Shown one piece after another: positions 50,165-58,461 of a DNA stretch of 64,000 nucleotides. A program made the position numbers and the translations under genes. Origin of the DNA: Candidatus Atribacteria bacterium (GTDB lineage: Bacteria; Atribacterota; JS1; SB-45; 34-128); the NCBI GenBank assembly GCA_003451675.1, contig DMCY01000111.1, positions 1 through 64,000 on the forward strand, written 5' to 3'. Every line of letters begins with the position of its first letter. Within the stretch, counting starts at the first letter, position 1. Below the pieces are notes generated by a model, which saw only the letters and a program-made list of their open reading frames with translations, was not told the origin of the DNA and ran no database searches.

Positions 50165-52045
50165 ATGATAAAAATAACTTTTTTACCCGATAAAAAAAAT
50201 ATTAAAGTAAATGAAGGAGCTACTATACTGGAAGCATTGGAAAGTGTAGGGATAAATATTAATACTCCTTGCGGAGGAAAAGGGATTTGTGGTAAGTGTA
50301 AAATATTAATTAATAAAGGAATTACCACAGCCACTCTCATAGAAGAAGAACTTTTATCAGAAGAAGAAATAAAAGAAGGTTTTAGATTAGCTTGTCAAAC
50401 TAAAATTTTTAAGGATACTATAATAGAAGTAGCATTAAAAATTAGGTTAGATTTTAAAAAAGTATTTTCTTCTAATTTGGAGGGAGATATTCATCGTATT
50501 AAAAATAATTTTTTTCTTTGCTCTAATTTAAAGAAAGTATTTTTAGATTTAGAAAAACCTTCTTTAGCTGATCAAAGATCAGATTGGGAGAGAATTAAAA
50601 ATGGATTATCTTTGAAGAAGATAGAAAATATTTCGAATTTGAAAGTACCTGTAGAAATATTAAAGAAGATACCTGACCTGCTTAGAAAATCAGATTTTAA
50701 AATAACAGTTACCTTGCAGAATAACGAAATTATAGATATAGAAAGTGGAAATACTACTAAAAATAGTTATGGTATTGCCTTTGATATTGGAACAACTACA
50801 GTAGCAGGATATTTAGTTGATTTAGTAATCGGTGAAGAAATTTCTGTTGTAGCTAAGACTAATCCCCAAATTATTCATGGTGATGATGTTATTTCAAGGA
50901 TTGGATTCGCCCAACAACATAAAAAAGGTTTAGAAAAATTGCAAAAGGAGATAGTGAATACCTTAAATGAAATAATTAAAGAAAATACTCAAAAGGCAAA
51001 AATAAACAGGAGCAATATTTATGAAGTAGTAATTGTTGGTAATACCTGTATGCATCACTTATTATTAGGGCTTAATCCTTCTTATATTGCACCTTCCCCT
51101 TATATTCCTGTAATAAAAGAGAGCCTTAATTTAAAAGCAAAAGATATTCCAAGATTAGCGCTTGAGCCCACAGCAAATGTTTTTATACTTCCTAATATTT
51201 CAGCCTTTGTAGGAGCAGATATTGTAGCGGGAATTTTAGGAATTTGCATGTGGAAAAATGAAAAAATATCTCTTTTTATTGATTTAGGAACTAATGGAGA
51301 AGTAGTTTTAGGTTCAAAGAAAAAAATGTGGACTTGTTCTACGGCAGCTGGACCAGCGTTTGAGGGAGCTCGTATTAGTTCAGGGATGAGAGCGGTGGAA
51401 GGGGCTATAGATAAAGTTAAAATAGATAATAAATCTATTGATTATAGGGTAATAAAAGATGTCAAAGTTAGGGGTATTTGTGGTTCGGGATTAATTAATC
51501 TAATTGCTGAATTACTTAAATTAGGATTAATAAATAAAAGTGGTAAACTTATAGATAGAGAAGAATGTAGCCCCGAATTGAGTGAAGAAATTAGAAAAAG
51601 AATTATTAAAGAACAAAAAGCTAATAAATTTCTTTTAGTGAAAGAGAAGGAAACAGAAAATGGAAAACCTATTTATCTTACTCAGAAAGATGTTAGAGAA
51701 GTGCAATTAGCTAAGGCGGCAATATATACAGGAATAAAAATACTTTTAAGAGAGGTAAATATTTCCCCAGAAGATATTCAAAAAATATTACTGGCGGGAG
51801 CATTTGGTAATTTTATTGATAAAGAGAGTGCAATAAGAATAGGATTAATTCCTCAACTACCTTTAGGACGGATAAAATGTATTGGTAATGCAGCGGGAAC
51901 AGGTGCAGAGGTAGCTTTATTATCTGAGAGGATGAGGGAAAAGTGTCAAAAAATAGCAAAGAAAGTTAAATATATTGAATTATCCTCAAGGCCTGATTTT
52001 CAGGAAGAATTTACCAAGGCAATGTTTTTTAATTTTAAAGTTTGA
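50165..52045 (+). CDS. corrinoid reductive activator, RACo-like (2Fe-2S + DUF4445 ASKHA ATPase)
   Basis: A 626-aa protein that re-reduces inactive Co(II) of corrinoid proteins using ATP. Residues 1-85 form a 2Fe-2S ferredoxin domain with Cys36, Cys42 and Cys45 ('TPCGGKGICGKCK') and a fourth at Cys77 ('RLACQT'). A linker leads to the ASKHA ATPase, which starts near residue 206 ('GIAFDIGTTTVAGYLVDLVI') with 'ISLFIDLGTNGEVVLG' and 'ILLAGAFGNF' as the second phosphate and adenosine loops. The domain order matches RACo/RamA-like activators of acetogens. It lies 78 bases after the methyl-THF transferase. Confidence 0.93.
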   Translation: MIKITFLPDKKNIKVNEGATILEALESVGININTPCGGKGICGKCKILINKGITTATLIEEELLSEEEIKEGFRLACQTKIFKDTIIEVALKIRLDFKKVFSSNLEGDIHRIKNNFFLCSNLKKVFLDLEKPSLADQRSDWERIKNGLSLKKIENISNLKVPVEILKKIPDLLRKSDFKITVTLQNNEIIDIESGNTTKNSYGIAFDIGTTTVAGYLVDLVIGEEISVVAKTNPQIIHGDDVISRIGFAQQHKKGLEKLQKEIVNTLNEIIKENTQKAKINRSNIYEVVIVGNTCMHHLLLGLNPSYIAPSPYIPVIKESLNLKAKDIPRLALEPTANVFILPNISAFVGADIVAGILGICMWKNEKISLFIDLGTNGEVVLGSKKKMWTCSTAAGPAFEGARISSGMRAVEGAIDKVKIDNKSIDYRVIKDVKVRGICGSGLINLIAELLKLGLINKSGKLIDREECSPELSEEIRKRIIKEQKANKFLLVKEKETENGKPIYLTQKDVREVQLAKAAIYTGIKILLREVNISPEDIQKILLAGAFGNFIDKESAIRIGLIPQLPLGRIKCIGNAAGTGAEVALLSERMREKCQKIAKKVKYIELSSRPDFQEEFTKAMFFNFKV

Positions 52046-52102
52046 AAATAACAAATTGTTAAGATGGCTAATAAATTAACTAAATAAAAAGAGTATATTT
52101 CT

Positions 52103-52801
52103 ATGAAAATTATAAAAAATATTAAATTAAAAATAGATGAAGAAGAGGTTTTGAGGTATCAAGGTTATAGCAAGAATAAGGTAAAAAAACCGAGCAAAGT
52201 TATTTTACAGATTACCAAAGAAGAGATTGTTCGAAGTTATGGCCTTTTTAAACCAAAAGGGATTTTTTCTCCCGTTAAAATTAAACAGATATCCTTTTCA
52301 GATGGAAGGGTAGATTTAAAAAATGGCTTTTCTTTAAATTTTAGTAATTCGATAATTAATTTACTAAAGGGAACAAGTTATTTGGTCCTTGGGGTAGTTA
52401 CCATAGGGAGCTCTTTAGAAAATAAAGTTTCCGAATTTTTTACCCAAGGGGAATATCCTCGAGCAGTAGCTCTCGATGCTGTAGGAACAGTGGCAGTTGA
52501 GAGCTTAAGCAGGGATATTAGAAACTTAGTTTGTCAGGAGGCAAAAAAGCAATATTTTAAAACTACCAGATATTTTAGTCCAGGTTATGGTGACTGGGAT
52601 ATAAGCCAACAGAAAGATATATTTAAAATTATTCCTACAAATAAAATTGGGGTAAGCTTAACTGAGTCTTGTATGATACTACCCAGAAAGTCTTTATCCT
52701 GGATAATGAGTATAGGTAAAGGGGTCATTATATCATCGAAAGAAAGAGATGCATGTAAAATTTGTAAGCTGAAGAATTGCCAATATAGAAAGACTTTTTA
52801 A
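52103..52801 (+). CDS. MetH activation-domain-like protein
   Basis: A 232-aa protein similar to the vitamin B12-dependent methionine synthase activation region, the AdoMet-binding domain that remethylates cobalamin, here as a free-standing protein. The key stretch is 'TTRYFSPGYGDWDISQQKDI', corresponding to the RxxPGYP motif, then 'IGVSLTESCMILPRKSLSWI' and a C-terminal cysteine cluster 'ACKICKLKNCQYRKTF'. The 'ALDAVGTVAVESLSRDI' helix is also typical. Following the RACo gene, it probably helps to maintain the corrinoid protein. Ribosome binding site is weak. Confidence 0.85.
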   Translation: MKIIKNIKLKIDEEEVLRYQGYSKNKVKKPSKVILQITKEEIVRSYGLFKPKGIFSPVKIKQISFSDGRVDLKNGFSLNFSNSIINLLKGTSYLVLGVVTIGSSLENKVSEFFTQGEYPRAVALDAVGTVAVESLSRDIRNLVCQEAKKQYFKTTRYFSPGYGDWDISQQKDIFKIIPTNKIGVSLTESCMILPRKSLSWIMSIGKGVIISSKERDACKICKLKNCQYRKTF

Positions 52802-52821
52802 TTGATTTTTCTTCACATAAT

Positions 52822-52850
52822 TTGACACTAATGTATTTCGGTGTTATATT
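52822..52850 (+). promoter_or_regulatory. sigmaA promoter of the purine operon
   Basis: Perfect TTGACA, exact 17-bp spacer, TATATT; the riboswitch leader begins about 38 bases further on. Confidence 0.88.
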
Positions 52851-52887
52851 TTAATTAGTAAAAAGTATTCAAAATTAAATAGTGTAT

Positions 52888-52958
52888 ACTCGTATAAACT
52901 CTTGAATATGGCAAGGGTGTTTCTACCAGGTGACCGTAAATCACGAAAGGCTACGAGT
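52888..52958 (+). ncRNA. purine (guanine-type) riboswitch aptamer
   Basis: P1 is ACTCGTA/TACGAGT. The conserved loops are all present: GAATATGG (L2), GTTTCTACC (J2/3) and CCGTAAA (L3). The J3/1 specificity base is C (GGCTACG), which pairs with guanine, whereas adenine riboswitches have U. P3 is odd: CC-AG-GTGA pairs with TCAC-GAAA-GG, giving an internal loop not present in the classic xpt aptamer. Guanine binding should lower expression of the downstream purine genes. Confidence 0.9.
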
Positions 52959-53106
52959 GGAAGTGCATCTTAGGGATTCACTTATTCTGGGGTGATATGT
53001 ATTTGATAAACATCGGGCCTGGAATAAGGTTAGAACCAAGTGGTGCAAAGTATATTTATTTTATACTACACCGGAGGGTTAAAAGCCCAGGCGGAGAGGT
53101 TCCACT
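52959..53106 (+). ncRNA. ykkC-class aptamer, probable PRPP riboswitch
   Basis: Immediately after the guanine aptamer come words of the ykkC class: GGAAGTGCATCTTAGGGATT at the 5' side, GGTTAGAACCAAGTGGTGCA in the middle, and ACACCGGAGGGTTAAAAGCC-C toward the 3' side. ykkC RNAs split by ligand (guanidine, ppGpp, PRPP). A ykkC aptamer directly after a guanine aptamer and before purine genes is the published arrangement for PRPP riboswitches in tandem logic gates (Breaker laboratory). The class call is strong by pattern; the PRPP ligand is inferred from context. Confidence 0.7.
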
Positions 53107-53141
53107 CTAATTGATGGAATTTCTGCTGTCTGGGCTTTTTT
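53081..53141 (+). terminator. riboswitch-controlled terminator before purE
   Basis: Outer stem AAAAGCCCAG (53081-53090) with CTGGGCTTTT (53130-53139), extended inside by GCGGAGA/TTTCTGC and GTTCCA/TGGAAT, then a T-run. The 5' arm AAAAGCCC is also the 3' side of the ykkC aptamer, so ligand-bound aptamer and terminator are mutually exclusive. This makes PRPP an activator of transcription. Confidence 0.85.
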
Positions 53142-53199
53142 ATTTGTTATAAAGTTATTAATTGAATATATAAAATTTAAGGGATTAAGGAGAGAGGAT

Positions 53200-53673
53200 A
53201 TGGATGATAAAGTAGCAATAATTATGGGAAGTATATCAGATAGAGAAACTATGAAAAAGGCAGCAGAAATATTAGATGAATTAAGTATTTCTTATGAAAT
53301 GAAAGTGCTTTCTGCTCATCGAACTCCTGATTTACTATTTGAATATATAGCCCAGATAGAAGAAAAGGATTTCAAGGTTATAATTGCCGGTGCAGGAGGG
53401 GCAGCTCATCTTGCCGGAGTAATTGCCGCTAAAACACTTTTACCGGTTATCGGAGTACCTATAGAGACAAAAACCTTAGGAGGACTTGATTCTTTATTGT
53501 CTATGGTTCAAATGCCTGGTGGCATTCCAGTGGCTACAGTAGGAATAGGGAATGCCAAAAATGCCGGGCTAATGGCAGCACATATATTAGCTATTGAAAA
53601 TTCTAAAATTAGAGAAAGACTTAAAGATTATAGAGAAGCGATGGCACAGAAGATAAAAGATATTAAAATATAG
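53200..53673 (+). CDS. purE: 5-(carboxyamino)imidazole ribonucleotide mutase
   Basis: A 157-aa class I PurE, which converts N5-CAIR to CAIR (step 6 of purine synthesis). 'IIMGSISDRETMKKAAEILD' and 'SAHRTPDLLFEYI' are the active-site segments; 'IAGAGGAAHLAGVIAAKT' and 'SMVQMPGGIPVATVGIG' complete the fold. No purK, which makes N5-CAIR, is in this window, and the class I sequence predicts that one exists elsewhere. AGGAGAG precedes the ATG. First gene of the purine operon. Confidence 0.95.
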   Translation: MDDKVAIIMGSISDRETMKKAAEILDELSISYEMKVLSAHRTPDLLFEYIAQIEEKDFKVIIAGAGGAAHLAGVIAAKTLLPVIGVPIETKTLGGLDSLLSMVQMPGGIPVATVGIGNAKNAGLMAAHILAIENSKIRERLKDYREAMAQKIKDIKI

Positions 53674-53800
53674 CGTGTAGCGTGTAGCGGATAGGATTCG
53701 TATCTCGTATTTAGTTAGCTAGTTAAAATACAGATTGCAAGTTGCAAGTTTAGAGTTTATAAATTTCCTTTAACCAGTTATTGTGTGGAGGTTCTCCTCT

Positions 53801-53880
53801 TGTCATTGCGAGGAATGAAATGACGAAGCAATCTCAACCCGAGATTGCCACGCTCTGATAAATCAGAGCTCGCAATGACA
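53801..53880. repeat. 80-bp palindromic dispersed repeat (TGTCATTGCGAG family), inverted copy 2
   Basis: The reverse complement aligns with 374-454 over the full length with only a handful of differences. In the internal stem CTCCGAT/ATCGGAG is replaced by CTCTGAT/ATCAGAG: both sides changed together and pairing is kept. Confidence 0.8.
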
Positions 53881-53955
53881 TAAAACACAATAAACTGACA
53901 ATTGGGGATCAGTACCGAAAACTTGCATTTAATGCTAACGACTATTCACTAACGA

Positions 53956-54011
53956 CTAATTTAATTGGCAAATTGGTCAATTGGCGGATTAGTGAATTGG
54001 TAAATTTGTAG
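53956..54011. repeat. ATTGG(T/C) word repeats upstream of purC
   Basis: Loosely tandem words: AATTGGCAAATTGGTCAATTGG, CGGATTAGTGAATTGGTAAATTTG. Similar blocks stand before purS (55139-55188), purL (56199-56255) and, with a GTTAGTTGGTTAACT variant, purM (59818-59910); a reverse-complement block is at 1661-1688. Confidence 0.65.
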
Positions 54012-54025
54012 AAAGGAGCGAGAAA

Positions 54026-55066
54026 ATGGGTAGTGTAAAAGATTTAACTGTTATAGAGGAGCCTTTAAAAAACAAAACTGGCAGAGGAAGATTTATTTTT
54101 TCAGATCGTTACTCAGTATTTGATTGGGGTGAGATGCCCGATCATATTCCCAATAAAGGGAAATCTTTATGTATTTCTGCAGCTTATTTTTTTGAAAAAC
54201 TTAGATCTTTGAAGATAAAGAACCATTATTTGGGATTGGTCGAAGATGGGAATAGATTGGGAAAATTATCAGATACCAAGAATCCAGTTAATGTTATGGA
54301 AGTAAAATTACTCAGAGTATTGAACCCCCTACAAATGGGTAGTCATTATGATTATTCTATTTATCAAACTGAAAATAATAATTTTTTAATTCCCCTGGAG
54401 ATTATTTATCGTAAATCTCTTCCAAAAGGTTCCAGTGTATTTAAAAGGTTAGAAAAAGGGGAATTAGAATTAAAAGAATTGGGATTAAAAAAGATGCCTA
54501 TTCCCGGAGATAATTTAGAAAAACCTTTTCTGGATGTATCTACTAAGCTTGAGGAAAGTGACCGCTATTTAGGTTGGAAAGAAGCTCAAGAAATAAGTAA
54601 TCTCAGAGAAGAGGAATTAGAAGAGATTAAAAAGATTACCCTGATAATCAACGAATTAATCGGACAAGAAGCAAATAAAATTGGATTAAAATATGAAGAT
54701 GGGAAAATAGAATTTGGATTTGATGAAGAAAGAAATCTGATAGTAGTAGATGTACTGGGGACTTTAGATGAATGTCGTTTTACTTTTGAGGGAATGCCAG
54801 TAAGTAAAGAGATTGCCAGATTATATTATCGAAAAACTGATTGGTTTAAGGAATTGGTTAAAGCCAAAAAGAGAGATAATATAAACTGGAAAGAAAAAAT
54901 GACTCTATCTCCTCCACCTTTGCCAGCAAGATTAAAAGAACTTATTTCTATGGCTTATTGTGCCTTTGCCAATGAAATTACCGGGAGAGAATGGTTTAAT
55001 AATATTCCTTCTATGCGAGAATTATTAGAGGAAACAAGCCAGATAATAGATAGATTTGATGGATAG
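54026..55066 (+). CDS. purC: phosphoribosylaminoimidazole-succinocarboxamide synthase (long form)
   Basis: A 346-aa SAICAR synthetase joining aspartate to CAIR with ATP. Landmarks are 'GRGRFIFSDRYSVFDWGEMP' and 'IPNKGKSLCISAAYFFEKL' (nucleotide site), 'PLEIIYRKSLPKGSS' and 'LDECRFTFEGMPVSKEIARL'. It is longer than the usual 235-300 residues, with an extended C-terminal part. Ribosome binding site AAAGGAG. Confidence 0.9.
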   Translation: MGSVKDLTVIEEPLKNKTGRGRFIFSDRYSVFDWGEMPDHIPNKGKSLCISAAYFFEKLRSLKIKNHYLGLVEDGNRLGKLSDTKNPVNVMEVKLLRVLNPLQMGSHYDYSIYQTENNNFLIPLEIIYRKSLPKGSSVFKRLEKGELELKELGLKKMPIPGDNLEKPFLDVSTKLEESDRYLGWKEAQEISNLREEELEEIKKITLIINELIGQEANKIGLKYEDGKIEFGFDEERNLIVVDVLGTLDECRFTFEGMPVSKEIARLYYRKTDWFKELVKAKKRDNINWKEKMTLSPPPLPARLKELISMAYCAFANEITGREWFNNIPSMRELLEETSQIIDRFDG

Positions 55067-55076
55067 TGTAATAATA

Positions 55077-55117
55077 GACAGGCGGGCCTGTCCTCGTGAA
55101 AACGGGGAACGCCTGTC
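55077..55117. repeat. GC-rich hairpin repeat GACAGGCG/CGCCTGTC
   Basis: Perfect 8-bp outer arms around a variable centre, directly after the purC stop. Related words are found at 278-296. Confidence 0.5.
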
Positions 55118-55138
55118 CTACGGAAGTGTCAATTGTAG

Positions 55139-55188
55139 AATTGATTAATTGGTAGATTGGTCAATTGGTGAATCGGCAAATTAATATA
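55139..55188. repeat. ATTGGT word repeats upstream of purS
   Basis: ATTAATTGGTAGATTGGTCA followed by ATTGGTGAATCGGCAAATTA, in the same style as 53956-54011, ending just before the AAAGGAGAGG ribosome binding site of purS. Confidence 0.65.
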
Positions 55189-55200
55189 AAGGAGAGGAAA

Positions 55201-55452
55201 ATGTGGTTGGTTAAAATTTATGTAACCTTAAAAAATGGGTTATTAGATTCTCAGGGAAAAGCTACTCAAAATGCTTTAGAATCATTGGGATTTAAAGAAG
55301 TAGAAGAAGTAAGGATGGGAAAATTTATAAATATTAAAATGAAGGGACAGAATCGCCAGGTGGTTATTCAAAGAGTTGAAGAGATGGGTAAAAAATTGTT
55401 AGCTAATCCGGTGACCGAAGACTTTAATTATGAAATCGAGGTGTTAAAGTGA
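55201..55452 (+). CDS. purS: phosphoribosylformylglycinamidine synthase subunit PurS
   Basis: An 83-aa small subunit of FGAM synthetase, holding PurQ and PurL together and helping ammonia transfer. '[20 protein letters not shown]' and '[19 protein letters not shown]' are the family pattern. AAAGGAGAGG sits before the ATG at 55201; the frame extends upstream only through repeat DNA. Its stop overlaps the GTG start of purQ. Confidence 0.94.
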   Translation: MWLVKIYVTLKNGLLDSQGKATQNALESLGFKEVEEVRMGKFINIKMKGQNRQVVIQRVEEMGKKLLANPVTEDFNYEIEVLK

Positions 55453-56156
55453 AGTTTGGTGTAATTCAATTTCCAGGTTCAACCTGTGATTATGATTGTT
55501 TTTATGCCCTTAATGATATTTTAAAGGTAGAAGTTGAATATATCTGGCACAAGCAGACTAATTTAGGGGGATATGATGGAATATTTTTACCGGGTGGATT
55601 TACCTACGGAGATTATTTAAGGGTTGGGGCTATAGCTCGGTTTTCTCCGGTTATGTCAGCAGTAATTGATTATGCTACGGCCGGAGGATTAGTTTTGGGA
55701 ATTTGTAACGGATTCCAAATTCTTACTGAAGCGGGTTTATTGCCCGGAGCATTAATGAGAAATAATAGTCTGCATTTTATCTGTAAGTACAGCTATCTTA
55801 AAGTAGAGAATAATCAAACTCCCTATACTAATTCTTGTAAAGGCGGGCAGGTTTTAAAAATACCTATTGCTCATGGGGATGGCAATTATTATATTGACGA
55901 CCATGGCTTGTCTGAACTTATTAAAAACAATCAGATTGTATTTCGCTATTGTGAAAAGAACGGAGAGATTACTTCCAGGGCCAATCCCAATGGTGCTCTT
56001 TATAATATTGCTGGCATATGCAATAAAGAAGGTAATGTTCTGGGTATGATGCCCCATCCGGAGCGTTGCGTAGAAGATTGTTTAGGCTCTTCTGATGGCA
56101 AATATATTTTTAATTCTGTTTTAGACTTTCTAAAGAAAAAGTCAGTACATATATAA
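55449..56156 (+). CDS. purQ: phosphoribosylformylglycinamidine synthase subunit PurQ (glutaminase)
   Basis: A 235-aa class I glutaminase subunit that supplies ammonia to PurL. The nucleophile elbow is '[12 protein letters not shown]'; His and Glu are in '[10 protein letters not shown]'; the oxyanion strand is '[20 protein letters not shown]'. The GTG start overlaps the purS stop (GTGA), so translation is coupled. Confidence 0.95.
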   Translation: MKFGVIQFPGSTCDYDCFYALNDILKVEVEYIWHKQTNLGGYDGIFLPGGFTYGDYLRVGAIARFSPVMSAVIDYATAGGLVLGICNGFQILTEAGLLPGALMRNNSLHFICKYSYLKVENNQTPYTNSCKGGQVLKIPIAHGDGNYYIDDHGLSELIKNNQIVFRYCEKNGEITSRANPNGALYNIAGICNKEGNVLGMMPHPERCVEDCLGSSDGKYIFNSVLDFLKKKSVHI

Positions 56157-56198
56157 ATAAATCTCGGAAATTAGAAAATCATAATAAAACTTATTAGC

Positions 56199-56255
56199 AA
56201 ATTGGTAAGCTAGAAATAATTGGACAATTGGTGGATAGGTGAATTGGCAAATTAT
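56199..56255. repeat. ATTGG word repeats upstream of purL
   Basis: AGCAAATTGGTAAGCTAG and AATTGGACAATTGGTGGATA, then GGTGAATTGGCAAATTATTA, directly before the TAGGAGA ribosome binding site. Confidence 0.65.
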
Positions 56256-56277
56256 TAAAATAGGAGATTAATGGTTG

Positions 56278-58461
56278 ATGAAGAGTTTTAACCAGGAAAA
56301 ATTTTGGAAAAAATGGAATCTTACTCCGGAGGAGTATGAGAAAATAAAAGAATATCTAAAAAGAGAACCCAATGAAGTAGAGTTAGGGATGTATTCAGTA
56401 ATGTGGTCAGAACATTGTAGTTATAAGAACTCAAAGCCACTTCTTAAATTGTTTCCCAATTCAGCGGAATGGGTCCTTCAGGGACCGGGAGAGAATGCGG
56501 GCATTATTGATATCGGAGAAGACCAGGTTATAGCTATGAAAATAGAGAGCCACAATCATCCTTCGGCTATAGAGCCCTTTCAGGGAGCAGCAACCGGTAT
56601 CGGAGGAATAGTGCGAGATATCTTTGCGATGGGAGCTCGTCCTATAGTCTTGCTGGATTCTCTAAGATTTGGAGATTTTAATAATCCTCAAACCCAATAT
56701 CTTTACAAAGGAGTAATAGAGGGTATCTCTTTTTACGGTAATTGTATAGGAGTGCCTACGGTCGGGGGGGAAACTGTTTTTTTCTCAAATTATCAGGATA
56801 ATATTTTAGTAAATGTAATGTGTGTAGGGTATGCCAGGAAAAATGATATTTTGCGGGCAGTAGCAAAAGGCGAAGGGAATTCAGTAATTTTAATAGGGGC
56901 CAAAACAGGTAGAGATGGAATTGGAGGGGCTTCTTTTGCCTCGACAGAATTAGATGAAACCTCTGATGAGGATCGTCCCGCAGTTCAAATAGGAGACCCC
57001 TTTTCTGAAAAATTATTAATTGAGGCTTGTTTAGAGTTAAGAGGATTAGATTATGTGATCGGACTGCAAGATTGTGGAGCTGCCGGTCTGACCAGTTCTT
57101 TGTGTGAAATGGCCAGCCGGGGAGATAGCGGGTTAGATATTGAACTATCAAAAGTACCCAAACGAGAAGAAGGGATGAACCCTTTTGAAATTATGCTTTC
57201 TGAATCTCAAGAAAGAATGATAGTGGTAGTTAAAAAAGGAAAAGAAGAAGAAATTAAAAAAATTTTTGATAAATGGGGTTTGGATTTTGCAGTGATTGGC
57301 AGAGTAACTAATAATGGGAAATTCAGGGTCAGAGATAAAGGAGAAATAATAGCAGATATACCCGCTAAATCACTTGCTGAAGGAGCACCTACTTACCGTC
57401 GCAAAGGGAAAAAGCCGGATATTTTAAATTTGGTAAATCAGCTTGATTTATCTAAGATACCCCAGCCAGATGATTATAATCAAGTGTTATTACAGTTGTT
57501 AGGTTCACCAAATATTATAAGTAAAGAAAAGATTTATGAACATTATGATTATATGGTAAGAAACAATACTATATTACCTCCGGGGGATGATGCTACCGTC
57601 TTAAGAATAAAAGGAACTAAAAAATCCATAGCTATTACCACTGATGGCAATGGAAGATATTGTTATCTTGACCCCTTAATGGGAGGGAAGATAGCGGTAG
57701 CAGAAGCGGCCAGAAATTTATCTTGTAAAGGAGCTTTGCCTCGAGCGGTAACTGATTGTTTAAATTTTGGAAATCCTGAAAAAGAAGCTATCTACTGGCA
57801 ATTAGAAGAAGCTATTAAAGGGATAAGTGAAGCCTGTCGAGTATTACAGACCCCGGTCATAAGTGGGAACGTAAGCTTATATAATGAAAGCAAAGGAGAA
57901 GCCATTTATCCTACACCGGTTATCGGGATGGTGGGGATTATCGAAGATTATAACCATATCTGTTCTACGGAATTTAAAAATTATAATGATTTAATAGTGC
58001 TTTTAGGAGAAAATAAAGAAGAATTGGGTGGAAGTGAATATTTAAAAGTTATTCATAATTTAGAAAAAGGGATACCCCCCCAGATTGATTTGTTGAAAGA
58101 ACAGGCAGTTCAAAATGTATGCCGAGAGGTAATTAAGAAGGAATTGGTTTCTTCAGCTCATGATTGTTCAGAAGGCGGATTGGCTATAGCCCTGGCAGAG
58201 AGTTGTATCAAAGGGGGAAAAGGAGCGAAAATAGAAATTAAAGACAAAATAAGGAGCGATGCCTTATTATTCGGAGAAAGCCAGTCTCGCATCATTGTAT
58301 CTCTCAATCCGAAAAATCTATCTTCATTAGAGGAGATAGCCGATAAATATCAGGTTCCTCTTTTGGTCTTAGGTTCTGTGGAGGGGGAAGTATTGAATAT
58401 TAACCGGTTAATTAGTGTAAAAGTAGAGCAACTAGAAAAAGTTTGGAGAGGCATAAAATAA
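56278..58461 (+). CDS. purL: phosphoribosylformylglycinamidine synthase subunit PurL
   Basis: A 727-aa small-type PurL, the synthetase subunit using ATP and ammonia from PurQ. 'YSVMWSEHCSYKNSKPLLKL', 'VIAMKIESHNHPSAIEPFQG', 'LQDCGAAGLTSSLCEMASRG' and 'SSAHDCSEGGLAIALAESC' are diagnostic. The length matches the PurS-requiring type. TAGGAG precedes both a TTG (56275) and the ATG (56278); either may be used. The stop overlaps the purF start (TAATG). Confidence 0.95.
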   Translation: MKSFNQEKFWKKWNLTPEEYEKIKEYLKREPNEVELGMYSVMWSEHCSYKNSKPLLKLFPNSAEWVLQGPGENAGIIDIGEDQVIAMKIESHNHPSAIEPFQGAATGIGGIVRDIFAMGARPIVLLDSLRFGDFNNPQTQYLYKGVIEGISFYGNCIGVPTVGGETVFFSNYQDNILVNVMCVGYARKNDILRAVAKGEGNSVILIGAKTGRDGIGGASFASTELDETSDEDRPAVQIGDPFSEKLLIEACLELRGLDYVIGLQDCGAAGLTSSLCEMASRGDSGLDIELSKVPKREEGMNPFEIMLSESQERMIVVVKKGKEEEIKKIFDKWGLDFAVIGRVTNNGKFRVRDKGEIIADIPAKSLAEGAPTYRRKGKKPDILNLVNQLDLSKIPQPDDYNQVLLQLLGSPNIISKEKIYEHYDYMVRNNTILPPGDDATVLRIKGTKKSIAITTDGNGRYCYLDPLMGGKIAVAEAARNLSCKGALPRAVTDCLNFGNPEKEAIYWQLEEAIKGISEACRVLQTPVISGNVSLYNESKGEAIYPTPVIGMVGIIEDYNHICSTEFKNYNDLIVLLGENKEELGGSEYLKVIHNLEKGIPPQIDLLKEQAVQNVCREVIKKELVSSAHDCSEGGLAIALAESCIKGGKGAKIEIKDKIRSDALLFGESQSRIIVSLNPKNLSSLEEIADKYQVPLLVLGSVEGEVLNINRLISVKVEQLEKVWRGIK

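Larger units (their letters stand above)
53674..54025. repeat. 352-bp spacer made of dispersed repeats
   Basis: From left: TAGCGTGTAGCGTGTAGCGG and ATTCGTATCTCGTATTT words (53672-53715), AGATTGCAAGTTGCAAG (53732-53748), the 80-bp TGTCATTGCGAG repeat (53801-53880), and the ATTGGT-type words at 53956-54011. No gene or promoter is supported. Confidence 0.6.
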
